A stretch of DNA of 64,000 nt. Origin: Flavobacterium sediminilitoris (GTDB lineage: Bacteria > Bacteroidota > Bacteroidia > Flavobacteriales > Flavobacteriaceae). The position numbers and the translations under genes were made by a program. Location of the stretch: NCBI RefSeq assembly GCF_023008245.1, contig NZ_CP090145.1, positions 2,294,001 to 2,358,000 of the forward strand, in the 5' to 3' direction. Within the stretch, counting starts at the first letter, position 1; every line of letters begins with the position of its first letter. Shown in pieces: positions 25,806-35,389 of this stretch. The notes under the pieces are model-generated. The model was not told the origin of the DNA, did not search any database, and was given only the letters and a program-made list of their open reading frames with translations.

Positions 25806-28279
25806 AGATAAAATTTGAAACTATAAAAATTTATACACTTTTATTTATAGTCCATTTTTCTTGGTCTCAACAAAATATTAAAAATTTAGCAAATGAAGAA
25901 TGGTATTTTAAAAATGCTAAAGACAGTATAAAATATAAAGCTTCAATTCCAGGTACAATTCATACCGATTTGCTAGCGAATGCATTAATTCCTGACCCTT
26001 TTTTAGAAACAAATGAAAAAAAAGTACAATGGGTTGAAAATGAAGATTGGATATATGAAACGGATTTTTATCTATCTAAAAAAGAAAAGCAGTTTAAAAA
26101 TATTGATTTAGAATGCTTTGGACTAGATACTTATGCAATACTTTATGTTAACGGAAAAGAAATAAGTAAAACAAATAATCAATTTAGAAAATGGACTTTT
26201 TCTGTACAAGAATATCTAAAAGAAGGAAAAAATAAAATCGCAATTTATTTCCAATCGGCTGTTAAAAATGGGAGAAAAGAGAGCGAAAAGTTAAAATATA
26301 CATTACCAGGAGAAGAAAAAATTTTCACACGAAAAGCGCAATATCAATATGGATGGGATTGGGGGCCAAGATTAGTAACATGCGGAATAATTGACACTAT
26401 TCAGTTAAAATTTTGGAATAAATCAATTATCGAAAACCTTCAATATGATCAAAAACAATTAGAAGATTCTTTTGCAGAAATAGAATGGATGGCAGATATT
26501 ATTTGTGAAGAAGAAGGAACATATCATTTCCAGTGGAATGAAAATACTTTTATAAAACAATTAACCAAAGGGAAAAACAAAATAAACTGGACCGATACAA
26601 TTCATCAACCTAAAAAATGGTGGTGCAATGGTTTAGGAGAGCCAAATTTATATGGTTTCGGATTAACCTTATCTCAAAACGGAGATATACTCGATAAAAA
26701 AGAATTAAAAATTGGATTAAGAACAATTGAATTAGTTCGAGAGAAAGATGCTATTGGTAGTAGTTTTTATTTTAAAATAAATGGTATTCCTGTTTTTATG
26801 AAAGGAGCTAATTATATTCCACCAGATAGTTTCATATCTAGAGTAACAGATAGTATTTATCAAAGTATTGTAATCAATGCCAAAAAAGCGAACATGAATA
26901 TGTTACGAGTTTGGGGTGGAGGAGTTTATGCTTCGGATAGTTTTTATAAAGCATGTGATGAAAATGGAATATTAGTTTGGCAAGATTTTATGTTTGCGTG
27001 CGCCATGTATCCTGGAGATGACTCTTTCTTAGAAAATGTAAAATTAGAAGTAATCGATCAAGTAAACAGATTACAACATCATCCCAGTATTGCTTTATGG
27101 TGTGGAAATAACGAAATAAACGAAGGATGGCATAATTGGGGTTGGCAAAAACAGTATAATTATACAAAAGAAGAGGAAAATATTATCTGGAACGACTATG
27201 AAAAAATGTTTCATGAAATTATTCCAAATGCAATAAAAGAAACTGTTGCTAATAAACAAACCATTTATTGGCCGTCGTCACCTTCTATTGGATGGGGAAA
27301 AAAAGAAAGTTTATATCAAGGAGATTCCCATTATTGGGGAGTTTGGTGGGGAAAAGAACCTTTTGAAATCTATGAAAAAAAAGTCGGACGTTTTATGAGC
27401 GAATATGGCTTTCAAGGTATGCCAGCATTGTCAACAATAACCAGTTTTACAGATAAATTATCATGGAAAAATGAAGCAATAAAAACCCATCAAAAGCATC
27501 CTGTAGGGTATGAAACCATTAAAGAGTATATGGAAAGAGATTATCATGTGCCTAAAGATTTTGATAATTATTTATATGTTTCACAATTGTTACAAGCAAG
27601 AGGAATGCAAATAGCAATAGAAGCTCATAGACGAGCTAAACCTTATTGTATGGGAACATTATATTGGCAATTAAATGATTGTTGGCCAGTTACTTCATGG
27701 AGTTCTATGGATTATTATGGTAATTGGAAAGCTTTTCATTATCAAGTAAAAAGGAGTTATGAATCGTTACTTTTATCAGTGTGTAAAGAAAATGAAAAGT
27801 ACGTAATTTATGGAATAAACGATGAGGTAGAAACAAAAAAAGGGAACTTAAAAATTCAATTGATAGATTTTGATGGAACCATATTATGGCATAAAGAAGA
27901 ATATATCACTATTAAAGAAAATAAAAATAAAATAATAACTGTTTTAGATGATTCTTTGTTACAAAAAGTTAATCAAGAAAAAGTAGTCCTATCTGTGAAA
28001 TTAGAAACAGATAAAGAAAAAATAACATCAAATTATTACTTCGTAAAACCAAAGAAATTAAAATTAAAAAAACCAACTATTATTATAAAAAGACAAAACG
28101 AAACAACTATAGAAATAACCACCAATACGTTAGCTAAAGATGTTTTTTTATTTTCAGAAGGAGTTCATTTTGAAGAAAATTATTTTGATCTTTTACCTCA
28201 TGAAAAACGAATTATTCATTTATCAAGTCCAATAGAAAATATAATAGTAAAATCATTATTTGACACACTTAAAAATTAA
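25802..28279 (+). CDS. GH2 beta-mannosidase, secreted
   Basis: An 825-residue beta-mannosidase. Signal peptide 1-20 (ending SWSQQ), a GH2 sugar-binding domain (GTIHTDLLAN, ENEDWIYETDFYL), an immunoglobulin-like middle, and the catalytic barrel with acid/base E438 in WCGNNEINEGW and nucleophile E534 in SEYGFQGMP. The RKAQYQYGWDWGPRLVT block is typical of family 2 mannosidases. It would remove the single Man-beta-1,4-GlcNAc residue of the N-glycan core. It starts within the cutC stop (four-base overlap) and its end overlaps the convergent yeiH-type gene by four bases. Confidence 0.93.
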   Translation: MKIKFETIKIYTLLFIVHFSWSQQNIKNLANEEWYFKNAKDSIKYKASIPGTIHTDLLANALIPDPFLETNEKKVQWVENEDWIYETDFYLSKKEKQFKNIDLECFGLDTYAILYVNGKEISKTNNQFRKWTFSVQEYLKEGKNKIAIYFQSAVKNGRKESEKLKYTLPGEEKIFTRKAQYQYGWDWGPRLVTCGIIDTIQLKFWNKSIIENLQYDQKQLEDSFAEIEWMADIICEEEGTYHFQWNENTFIKQLTKGKNKINWTDTIHQPKKWWCNGLGEPNLYGFGLTLSQNGDILDKKELKIGLRTIELVREKDAIGSSFYFKINGIPVFMKGANYIPPDSFISRVTDSIYQSIVINAKKANMNMLRVWGGGVYASDSFYKACDENGILVWQDFMFACAMYPGDDSFLENVKLEVIDQVNRLQHHPSIALWCGNNEINEGWHNWGWQKQYNYTKEEENIIWNDYEKMFHEIIPNAIKETVANKQTIYWPSSPSIGWGKKESLYQGDSHYWGVWWGKEPFEIYEKKVGRFMSEYGFQGMPALSTITSFTDKLSWKNEAIKTHQKHPVGYETIKEYMERDYHVPKDFDNYLYVSQLLQARGMQIAIEAHRRAKPYCMGTLYWQLNDCWPVTSWSSMDYYGNWKAFHYQVKRSYESLLLSVCKENEKYVIYGINDEVETKKGNLKIQLIDFDGTILWHKEEYITIKENKNKIITVLDDSLLQKVNQEKVVLSVKLETDKEKITSNYYFVKPKKLKLKKPTIIIKRQNETTIEITTNTLAKDVFLFSEGVHFEENYFDLLPHEKRIIHLSSPIENIIVKSLFDTLKN

Positions 28280-29247
28280 ACTACAAGTGAAATAATCATA
28301 AAAAGTGAACCTAGCATAATAACTAACCAAACGATTAAGCCTTGTATTAAAGGTTTAAAGCCAACAGAAGTTAAGGTTTTTCTGTTTAATCCGCATCCTA
28401 TAAGAAATAGAGTTAATGTTAATCCTGCTTTTGCAAGTCCTGTTACATAATGATTATATTGCTGTACTATTGGAATATAAGTATTTGCTATCATTGCCAA
28501 AACAAATAATCCAATGAAATAAGGAATTCTTATTTTGATGCCTTTATTCTTAAAAAGGAGAGTAGATAAAAAAGCAAGAGGAATAATCCATAATGCTCGT
28601 GCAAGTTTCACTGTAGTTGCAATTTCTAATGCTTCCGATCCATATTTGTTTGCAGCACCTACAACCGAACTTGTATCATGTATAGCAATGGCACACCACA
28701 TTCCAAATTGTGTTTGAGATAAATTCAATTGATGTCCTATAAAGGGAAATAAAATTAAAGCAATAGAATTTAAAATAAATATAGTGCCTAATGCTACTGA
28801 TATTTGTTTTTCATTTGCCTTTATTACAGGAGAAATAGCAGCAATTGCACTTCCACCACAAATAGCTGTTCCTGTTGAGATTAAATACGATGTTTTCTTT
28901 TCTATATTTAAAAATTTTCCAATGAAAAAACCAGCAATCAGAGTTCCTATAATAGATAATATAGTGAAAAATAAACCTTCTTTGCCTACTTGTAAAGCAC
29001 TTGTAATATTCATTCCAAAGCCTAATCCAACAACAGAAAACTGTAATAAAATATGAGTAGCCTTATGATTAAGATGTAAATAGGGATGGCCAATAAATTG
29101 TGCAATTATTAATCCCATTAATAAAGCAATAGGAGGAGTAATTAATGGCGATAAACAAAATACAACAGCTAATAAAAAAATCAATTCTCTAGTTGTAATA
29201 CTTTTGTTCAATATAGATTCAATTCCCTTTTTATCTTGATTTTTCAT
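28276..29247 (-). CDS. YeiH/UPF0324 family putative sulfate exporter
   Basis: A 323-residue membrane protein with about ten helices. Family blocks include PPIALLMGLIIAQFIGHPY, SVVGLGFGMNI, YLISTGTAICGGSAIAAISP, WCAIAIHDTSSVVGAA and LGCGLNRK-like GCGLNRKTL near the end. Members are thought to export sulfite or sulfate-related anions. It follows a LysR regulator on the same strand by 78 bases, the usual partner for this family. Substrate is not established. Confidence 0.87.
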   Translation of the reverse strand: MKNQDKKGIESILNKSITTRELIFLLAVVFCLSPLITPPIALLMGLIIAQFIGHPYLHLNHKATHILLQFSVVGLGFGMNITSALQVGKEGLFFTILSIIGTLIAGFFIGKFLNIEKKTSYLISTGTAICGGSAIAAISPVIKANEKQISVALGTIFILNSIALILFPFIGHQLNLSQTQFGMWCAIAIHDTSSVVGAANKYGSEALEIATTVKLARALWIIPLAFLSTLLFKNKGIKIRIPYFIGLFVLAMIANTYIPIVQQYNHYVTGLAKAGLTLTLFLIGCGLNRKTLTSVGFKPLIQGLIVWLVIMLGSLFMIISLVV

Positions 29248-29325
29248 TACTTAAAACTAATTTTTGTTTGATACAAAATTCAGTCAAGAATATTATAAAA
29301 GGAAATGGTTAAATATTATACACCA

Positions 29326-30219
29326 TTACTTAAAGTTATAGTGACTAGCAAATTTCATAAATAATTCAGGTAATGCTTCTGTTTGCCCTTGTTGTTGAAT
29401 AAAATAGAAATCGCGTTCTATCACAAAATCTTTAATATCAATAATACTATATTTGTTTTCTTTAAGTTCTGTAAATATAGAATGAACAGACAAAAAAGCC
29501 ATGCAATTACTGTTAAGAATATAATTCTTTATGCTTTCAGTACTTCCTAGTTGCATTTCAATATTTAAATCGGAAATTTTTATTCCTAATGGTTTTAAAT
29601 GATGCGCAATTACTTCTAATGTTCCAGAACCTTGCTCTCTAAACAAAAGTGGAATGTTTTTCAATTCATCAATAGTAATATTCTGTTTTTTTGAAATAGA
29701 ATTATTACTATTTGCAACCAAAACAATTTCGTCTTTTACAAACTGAGTATATTTAAGATAGGATTTTTTAGATTTCCCTTCGATTACACCTAAATCAATC
29801 TCATTGTTCTGTAAAGCAATTTCAATTTGTTCTGTATTATTAGCAACTAGGGAAACTTTAAGATGATCAAATTTTTCATGAAAACGAGCTAAAATTTGCG
29901 GCAAAACATATTGTGCAATTGTAGTACTTGCTCCAATTCTCAGTTTTCCATTAAACTTTTGAGTCACAGTATTGAGTTCAAACTCTAAATCACGGTAAAT
30001 TTCAAAAAGTTTTTCAGTATGAGAAAGTAAAATAATTCCAGCTTGCGTTAATTTAATTTTAGATCCATTTCTTTCAAACAGTTTTATTTTAAGATAACTT
30101 TCAATTTCTTGAATATGTTTAGAAACAGCAGGTTGAGTAATAAATAACTCATCCGCTGCTTTTGTGAAATTGAGTCGTTTTGCCACTTTATGAAAGACTT
30201 GTAAACGAAAATCAAACAT
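29326..30219 (-). CDS. LysR-type transcriptional regulator
   Basis: A 297-residue regulator. The N-terminal winged helix is FHKVAKRLNFTKAADELFIT followed by QPAVSKHIQEIESYL, and a LysR substrate-binding domain covers about residues 90-295 (LRIGASTTIAQYVLPQILAR, LLFREQGSGT). It resembles the YeiE/CysB-like regulators that sit beside yeiH genes and probably controls the exporter encoded next. The effector is unknown. Confidence 0.9.
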   Translation of the reverse strand: MFDFRLQVFHKVAKRLNFTKAADELFITQPAVSKHIQEIESYLKIKLFERNGSKIKLTQAGIILLSHTEKLFEIYRDLEFELNTVTQKFNGKLRIGASTTIAQYVLPQILARFHEKFDHLKVSLVANNTEQIEIALQNNEIDLGVIEGKSKKSYLKYTQFVKDEIVLVANSNNSISKKQNITIDELKNIPLLFREQGSGTLEVIAHHLKPLGIKISDLNIEMQLGSTESIKNYILNSNCMAFLSVHSIFTELKENKYSIIDIKDFVIERDFYFIQQQGQTEALPELFMKFASHYNFK

Positions 30220-30605
30220 AATACTTAGATATAATTTTTATTTGATAAGCAATAATATTGTTTATAGCTTAATCAATAATAGTTTTATTGTTCAAAGATA
30301 AAGCATTTAAAGTTTTTTATATCTTTAAAAACAGACAAGGTACTTTATTTCCAATCGGAAATTAATTTTTCTAAACCTTTTTTAATTCCGTTATAATAAT
30401 TTTCATTTTTTTAAGAATAGGATTCTCAAATTTTAATAACGTATTTGATTCGTTTGTTTTACAAGAAATTAAACTTATAATTACAAAACCACTGTAAATG
30501 ATACGCTTTGTTTAATCATTTACAGTGGTTTTAATTCAAAAACAGTTTAGTATTCATAATCTATTTCATGAATATAAAAAATTATTGGGCTGTTTCTGTA
30601 AATTT
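30220..30605. other. Intergenic region with one strong hairpin
   Basis: 386 bases without a gene, between the start of the LysR gene and the end of the S15-type hydrolase gene. Apart from the hairpin at 30485-30532 and AT-rich promoter-like sequence next to the LysR start, I see nothing in it. Confidence 0.6.
30485..30532 (-). terminator. 18-bp perfect hairpin, probable terminator
   Basis: AAAACCACTGTAAATGAT and its exact complement with a 12-base loop, about 75 bases after the stop of the S15-type hydrolase gene. The stem ends in TTTT but is not followed by a longer T run. Confidence 0.65.
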
Positions 30606-32456
30606 CTATTTCAAAACATCAACTTCAATATAGCTATCATTAAATACTTTAATAAAAGCTTTAGTATAATCTTCTTTGTTTGCTAAATATGGATTTTCTA
30701 AGAATTTTTGAGGATTTACAGCAATTAAAGGATACCAAGTGCTTTGAATCTGGATTTGGATTTTGTGTCCTTTCTTGAACGTATGTAAAACATCTTGTAA
30801 CCTAAAATTAACTTCAGTAGTCGTATTTGGAGTTAGCGCTTCTGGTTTTTCAAAACTGTTTCTGAAACGCGCAGGCATAATTTCACTTCTCACCATTTGA
30901 TGATAATTTGCATAAATCACATTAGGTTTGTCTTTATTTTCTGGCTCATCAAGCGGATAAATGTCAATTAGTTTTATCACAAAATCAGCATCAGTTGAAG
31001 AAGAAGCAATTTTTAATTTTGCCATAATTTCTCCCGCAAGCGTAGTGTCTTCAGTTAAATAATCGGTAGTAAAAGTTATTACATCAGGACGACTAAGAGC
31101 AAAACGTTGATCTTCGCTCATGTAGTTTCTTGGTGTAAAACCATTAAAATCAGCATAATTTATACTACTTGGAACAGGATTATTCGGGTCGCTATAGTAT
31201 TCGGTAAATTCAATTTTACTTGATTTGTTAGTTTCTAATTTACCATTTGAACTTAAATAAAAATTAAGTTTACTTGCTTTATTTGGAGGCCAATTTGTAA
31301 ATTCATTCCATTCTTTTTTACCAGTATCAAACATATAAGCTTCTGGTAGAGCAACAGTAGTTTTTGAATCTCCTTTTAAATAGTGATCAAAGAATTTGTA
31401 TTCAATATTTTTTTGATAAAAAGTAGCAATACTATCGCCAAAATAAATGTCATTATGAAAATGTTTTCCTTTTTCTCTACTCCATCCACCATGTGAAAAA
31501 GGTCCCATAACAATAGTGTTTTTAGCTTTTGGACTTGTTTTTTCAATTGTTTTGTAAATATTTAAAGGACCTGTTAAGTCTTCTGCATCATACCAACCTC
31601 CAACAGTCATCACGGCATGATTTATTCCTTTTAAATGAGGTAATAAATTTCTTTTTTGCCAAAAATCATCATAATTAGGATGCTCAATAATTTCTTGCAT
31701 AAAAAAGTTGTCTTTGTAATATTTATCGGTTGCTTCTTTTACTGTGCCTAATTCATTATAGAAAACCGAACCGTCTTTTGAAGTAGGTCTAATATATTGA
31801 TCCATGTACCAAGCTTTGTCTTCTGCTTTTGTTTTTTGTACTCCAAAAACAGGAAAAGTTTTAAAATATCCCATTAAGAAAGCACCATTATGGTGAAAAT
31901 CGTCAAAAAAGAAATCAGAAATAGGAGCCTGTGGAGATGAAGCAACTAAAGCAGGGTGATTTGCTAATGTTCCAACAGCAGTGTAAAAACCTGGATAAGA
32001 AGTACCATATTGACCTACTTTTCCATTGTTGTTTTTAATATTTTTTATAAGCCATTCTATTGTGTCATAAGTATCGGTGCTTTCATCAACGTTTTTCTTG
32101 TTTTTGTGTTCCACTTGTGGTGTCATGTTAGTAAAAGTTCCTTCACTCATATATCTTCCTCTAACATCCTGATATACAAAAATATATTTATCTTCAGATA
32201 GAAAAGTATTCGGACCAATCGATTTTTTGAAATTTTCTTCTCCATAAGGTGCTACACTATAACATGTACGTTGCATTAAAAAAGGATATTTTTTATCCTT
32301 TGAAATATCTTTAGGTATATAAATAGAAGTAAACAGTTTTACACCATCTCGCATAGTAATATAAATCTCTTTTTTGTCATAATTTGATGCCAAATCTTCT
32401 TGTGAGAAAGCACTTAAAGACAAAATCAATAATAAGGTTTTAATTAAAAATTTCAT
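30606..32456 (-). CDS. CocE/NonD (peptidase S15) family hydrolase, secreted
   Basis: A 616-residue alpha/beta hydrolase. Signal peptide 1-18 (ending AFSQ). The catalytic domain has ITMRDGVKLFTSIYIPK at its start, the oxyanion tyrosine region YQDVRGRYMSEGTF, the nucleophile serine in GQYGTSYPGFYT, and the catalytic histidine region GPFSHGGWS. The C-terminal galactose-binding-like jelly-roll (from about residue 380) is typical of X-Pro dipeptidyl peptidases and cocaine-esterase-like enzymes. Likely an exported acyl or peptide hydrolase; substrate unknown. Probably monocistronic. Confidence 0.88.
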   Translation of the reverse strand: MKFLIKTLLLILSLSAFSQEDLASNYDKKEIYITMRDGVKLFTSIYIPKDISKDKKYPFLMQRTCYSVAPYGEENFKKSIGPNTFLSEDKYIFVYQDVRGRYMSEGTFTNMTPQVEHKNKKNVDESTDTYDTIEWLIKNIKNNNGKVGQYGTSYPGFYTAVGTLANHPALVASSPQAPISDFFFDDFHHNGAFLMGYFKTFPVFGVQKTKAEDKAWYMDQYIRPTSKDGSVFYNELGTVKEATDKYYKDNFFMQEIIEHPNYDDFWQKRNLLPHLKGINHAVMTVGGWYDAEDLTGPLNIYKTIEKTSPKAKNTIVMGPFSHGGWSREKGKHFHNDIYFGDSIATFYQKNIEYKFFDHYLKGDSKTTVALPEAYMFDTGKKEWNEFTNWPPNKASKLNFYLSSNGKLETNKSSKIEFTEYYSDPNNPVPSSINYADFNGFTPRNYMSEDQRFALSRPDVITFTTDYLTEDTTLAGEIMAKLKIASSSTDADFVIKLIDIYPLDEPENKDKPNVIYANYHQMVRSEIMPARFRNSFEKPEALTPNTTTEVNFRLQDVLHTFKKGHKIQIQIQSTWYPLIAVNPQKFLENPYLANKEDYTKAFIKVFNDSYIEVDVLK

Positions 32457-32586
32457 TTAATAGATATTAGTGAATTAATAGATGTTTATTTAGTTCTTCG
32501 AAGATATTAAGTTTTTTTGAATAAATTTAATGGTATGATTATATATTAGTTTTTAAAAAGTTTGTAAGAATAACTATATTCGCAAA

Positions 32587-33717
32587 ATGCAATTATCCGT
32601 AATCATTCTTAACTATAACGTACGCTATTTTTTAGAGCAATGCGTTCTAAGTGTCCAGAAATCACTTGAAGGTATTCAAGGAGAGATTATCGTAATAGAC
32701 AATGATTCATCTGATAGTAGTTGCGAAATGATGAAAAATCGATTTCCAAATGTGAAATTGATTGAAAATAAAGAGAATTTAGGTTTTCCAAAAGGAAACA
32801 ATATAGGAGTTGCTGAAGCTAAAGGAGAATATATTTGTATTTTAAATCCAGATACTGTTGTTGCAGAAGACACATTTAAAAAGATTTTAAATATTAAAAA
32901 TTGGAGCGATAACACAGGAATTATAGGTTGTAAATTAGTTGATGGAACAGGAGAATTTTTACCAGAATCTAAAAGAGGAGTGCCAACACCATGGATTGCT
33001 TTTACTAAAATATTTAGATTGTATAAAATCTTCCCAAAATCAATGTGGTTTAACCAATATTATGCTCAACATATTAAAGAAGATCAATCTGGAATAGTTG
33101 ATATATTAGTTGGTGCTTTTATGGTAATGAAAAAAGAATTATATCTCGAAGTAGGCGGATTTGATGAAAGTTGCTTTATGTATTCTGATGATATAGATTT
33201 AAGCTATATGATTAAAAAGCTAGGAAAAAGCAATTATTACTATCACGAAACAAGTGTAATACATTATAAAGGAGAAAGCACAGTTAGAGATGGAACTTAT
33301 ATGAAGCGATTTCAAGAAGCAATGCAGTTCTTTTATAAGAAACATTTTAAAAAATCTGTTTTTTTTGATGTAATAATGCGTGTTGGAACTTTCTTATTTA
33401 GTCTTTCTAAGAAAAACCAACAAAAAAATAAAATAAACATAATTGATGAATATGTGTTTTTTACAAAATCAGATGCAAAATTAAATGTATCAAAGCCAAT
33501 TAAAAGATTAGATTCTTTTAATCAATTTAAAAGAAACGAAGAAAGAAATATTGAAGTTATTTTTGATACAAATTCATTTTCATATAAAGAAATAATAAAA
33601 TTTATGACTGAGAATAAATCAAAGAAAATGACATTTAAGAATTATTTTAGTAATTCAAGTTATATAATTGGTAGTAATAATTCAAATGATAGAGGAGAAG
33701 TAATTGTATTAAAATAA
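32587..33717 (+). CDS. Family 2 glycosyltransferase (rhamnosyltransferase-like)
   Basis: A 376-residue GT-A fold enzyme. It starts LSVIILNYNVRYFLEQC, has the nucleotide-sugar site IVIDNDSSD and the metal-binding region ICILNPDTVV, then VGAFMVMKKELYLEVGGFDE and YSDDIDLSYMIKKLG. This layout matches wbbL-like rhamnosyl and related transferases building surface polysaccharide. The C-terminal 100 residues are lysine-rich and variable. It stands alone, with no polysaccharide cluster nearby. Confidence 0.87.
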   Translation: MQLSVIILNYNVRYFLEQCVLSVQKSLEGIQGEIIVIDNDSSDSSCEMMKNRFPNVKLIENKENLGFPKGNNIGVAEAKGEYICILNPDTVVAEDTFKKILNIKNWSDNTGIIGCKLVDGTGEFLPESKRGVPTPWIAFTKIFRLYKIFPKSMWFNQYYAQHIKEDQSGIVDILVGAFMVMKKELYLEVGGFDESCFMYSDDIDLSYMIKKLGKSNYYYHETSVIHYKGESTVRDGTYMKRFQEAMQFFYKKHFKKSVFFDVIMRVGTFLFSLSKKNQQKNKINIIDEYVFFTKSDAKLNVSKPIKRLDSFNQFKRNEERNIEVIFDTNSFSYKEIIKFMTENKSKKMTFKNYFSNSSYIIGSNNSNDRGEVIVLK

Positions 33718-33753
33718 TTTATGATATTCTTTATAAACAGATGGAAAAATTAG

Positions 33754-33761
33754 TATTTTTG
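33754..33761 (+). promoter_or_regulatory. Bacteroidota -7 element of the E2 gene
   Basis: TATTTTTG, matching TAnnTTTG, 37 bases before the E2 start codon. Confidence 0.5.
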
Positions 33762-33798
33762 CAAATCAAATAGAAAAACACAACTATAGTTTAAAAAT

Positions 33799-35112
33799 AT
33801 GGCAAAGTTTGAATTGAAATTACCCAAAATGGGAGAAAGTGTTGCAGAAGCAACTGTAACCAACTGGTTGAAAAACGTTGGAGATAAAATTGAAATGGAT
33901 GAAGCAGTACTTGAAATTGCTACTGATAAAGTAGATAGTGAAGTACCTTCTGAAGTTGCAGGAACACTTATAGAAATTCTTTTTAATACAGATGATGTTG
34001 TCCAAGTAGGGCAAACAATTGCAATAATTGAAACAGAAGGAGAAGGTCAAGTTGAAGCAACTCAAAGTGAGGCTGTGGCTGCTCCTGTAGCTATAGTAGA
34101 AAAAACAATTGAGGCTGCAAAAGAAACGGTTTCCGCACCACAAGATTTTTCAAGTTCAGATAAATTCTTCTCACCATTAGTAAAAAATATTGCAAAAGAA
34201 GAAGGAATTTCTCTTCAAGAATTAGAAACAATTCAAGGTTCAGGGAAAGACGGACGTGTAAATAAAGAAGATATATTAAATTATATAAAAAATAGAGGAA
34301 ATCAACCTGTTGTTGCTTCTTCGTCTGTTGTTGCGGCACAAAAAGCAGCTCCAGTAGCTCAATCTCAAACAGTTTCATCAGCTACACCAGTATCTGTTAA
34401 TGGTGGAGATGAAATTGTAGAAATGGATAGAATGCGTAAATTAATTTCGAAGTATATGGTAGAATCTATTCAGACTTCTGCTCATGTGCAATCCTTTATC
34501 GAAGTTGATGTTACTAATATCGTAAAATGGAGAGAGAAAGTTAAAAACTCTTTTGAGAAAAGAGAAGGTGAAAAACTAACTTTTACACCTATTTTCATGG
34601 AAGTAGTAGCAAAAGCATTAAAAGACTTCCCTGGAATGAATATTTCTGTAGATGGAGATTTCATTATTAAAAAGAAGAATATTAATTTAGGAATGGCGGC
34701 TGCTTTACCAAACGGAAACTTAATTGTTCCTGTAATTAAAAATGCAGATCAGTTAAACCTAGTAGGAATGGCTAAAGCAGTAAATGATTTAGCAAATAGA
34801 GCAAGAAATGGAAAATTAAAACCAGACGATACACAAGGAGGAACTTATACTGTTACAAATGTAGGAACATTTGGTTCTGTTTTTGGAACTCCTATTATAA
34901 ATCAACCTCAAGTTGGTATTTTAGCACTTGGAGCAATTAGAAAAGTTCCAGCAGTTATTGAAACACCAGAAGGCGATTTTATTGGAATTCGTCAAAAAAT
35001 GTTCTTGTCACACTCTTATGATCATAGAGTAGTTGATGGAGCGTTAGGTGGAAGCTTTGTAAAAAGAGTAGCAGAATATTTAGAAGCTTGGGATATAAAC
35101 AGAGATGTTTAG
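33799..35112 (+). CDS. Dihydrolipoamide acyltransferase (E2) of a 2-oxo acid dehydrogenase complex
   Basis: A 437-residue E2. Domains: one lipoyl domain at 1-78 with lipoylated K44 in ATDKVDSEVP, an Ala/Val/Gln-rich linker, the peripheral-subunit-binding domain near 125-168 (SPLVKNIAKEEGI, GSGKDGRVNKEDIL), a second linker, and the catalytic acyltransferase domain from about 200 to the end with HSYDHRVVDGALGG. A single lipoyl domain and this layout fit a branched-chain 2-oxo acid or general 2-oxo acid dehydrogenase rather than the multi-lipoyl pyruvate E2. The E1 and E3 genes are not next to it. Confidence 0.9.
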   Translation: MAKFELKLPKMGESVAEATVTNWLKNVGDKIEMDEAVLEIATDKVDSEVPSEVAGTLIEILFNTDDVVQVGQTIAIIETEGEGQVEATQSEAVAAPVAIVEKTIEAAKETVSAPQDFSSSDKFFSPLVKNIAKEEGISLQELETIQGSGKDGRVNKEDILNYIKNRGNQPVVASSSVVAAQKAAPVAQSQTVSSATPVSVNGGDEIVEMDRMRKLISKYMVESIQTSAHVQSFIEVDVTNIVKWREKVKNSFEKREGEKLTFTPIFMEVVAKALKDFPGMNISVDGDFIIKKKNINLGMAAALPNGNLIVPVIKNADQLNLVGMAKAVNDLANRARNGKLKPDDTQGGTYTVTNVGTFGSVFGTPIINQPQVGILALGAIRKVPAVIETPEGDFIGIRQKMFLSHSYDHRVVDGALGGSFVKRVAEYLEAWDINRDV

Positions 35113-35137
35113 TCTAAATAATATTTAATAAATATAT

Positions 35138-35170
35138 ATGACAGGTTTATTGCCTGTCATTTTTATTTTC
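35138..35170 (+). terminator. Hairpin terminator after E2
   Basis: Stem ATGACAGG / CCTGTCAT with a seven-base loop, followed by TTTTATTTTC, 25 bases after the E2 stop. The first ATG of the downstream fragment is part of this stem. Confidence 0.8.
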
Positions 35171-35389
35171 AAAAAACATCAAAAATTTGCTATACGTAGC
35201 TTTGCTTTAACATTATCTGCTATTTCTCTTAGATTGTTTAAATACATTATTGTATTTTTGCTCCAAACATCACCAATGGATACTTACAGAATAGTATCTT
35301 GGTTAGGTTGGATTTTTAACTTAGTAATTGCAGAAGTTATTATACTTTACCTTCTTAAAAATAAAAAATATAATGGAATTAAAACTTAA
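35138..35389 (+). pseudogene. C-terminal remnant of a DUF2306-like membrane protein
   Basis: The frame encodes about 83 residues with two hydrophobic segments. From residue 14 it resembles the C-terminal part of DUF2306-type membrane proteins: HQKFAIRSFALTLSAISLRL, then MDTYRIVSWLGWIFNLVIAE. Full-length members are about 200 residues with more helices; here the upstream part is missing, a stop codon lies at 35129, and the apparent ATG sits inside the E2 terminator. It therefore looks like a truncated relic. It could still be expressed as a short protein, and it overlaps the next gene start by 17 bases. Confidence 0.5.

Noticed and set aside
33820..34378. Two open frames antisense to the E2 lipoyl domain and linker
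   Set aside because: Cys/Phe/Tyr- and Leu/Gln-rich translations mirror the repeated Ala/Val/Gln codons of the E2 linker; no family features.
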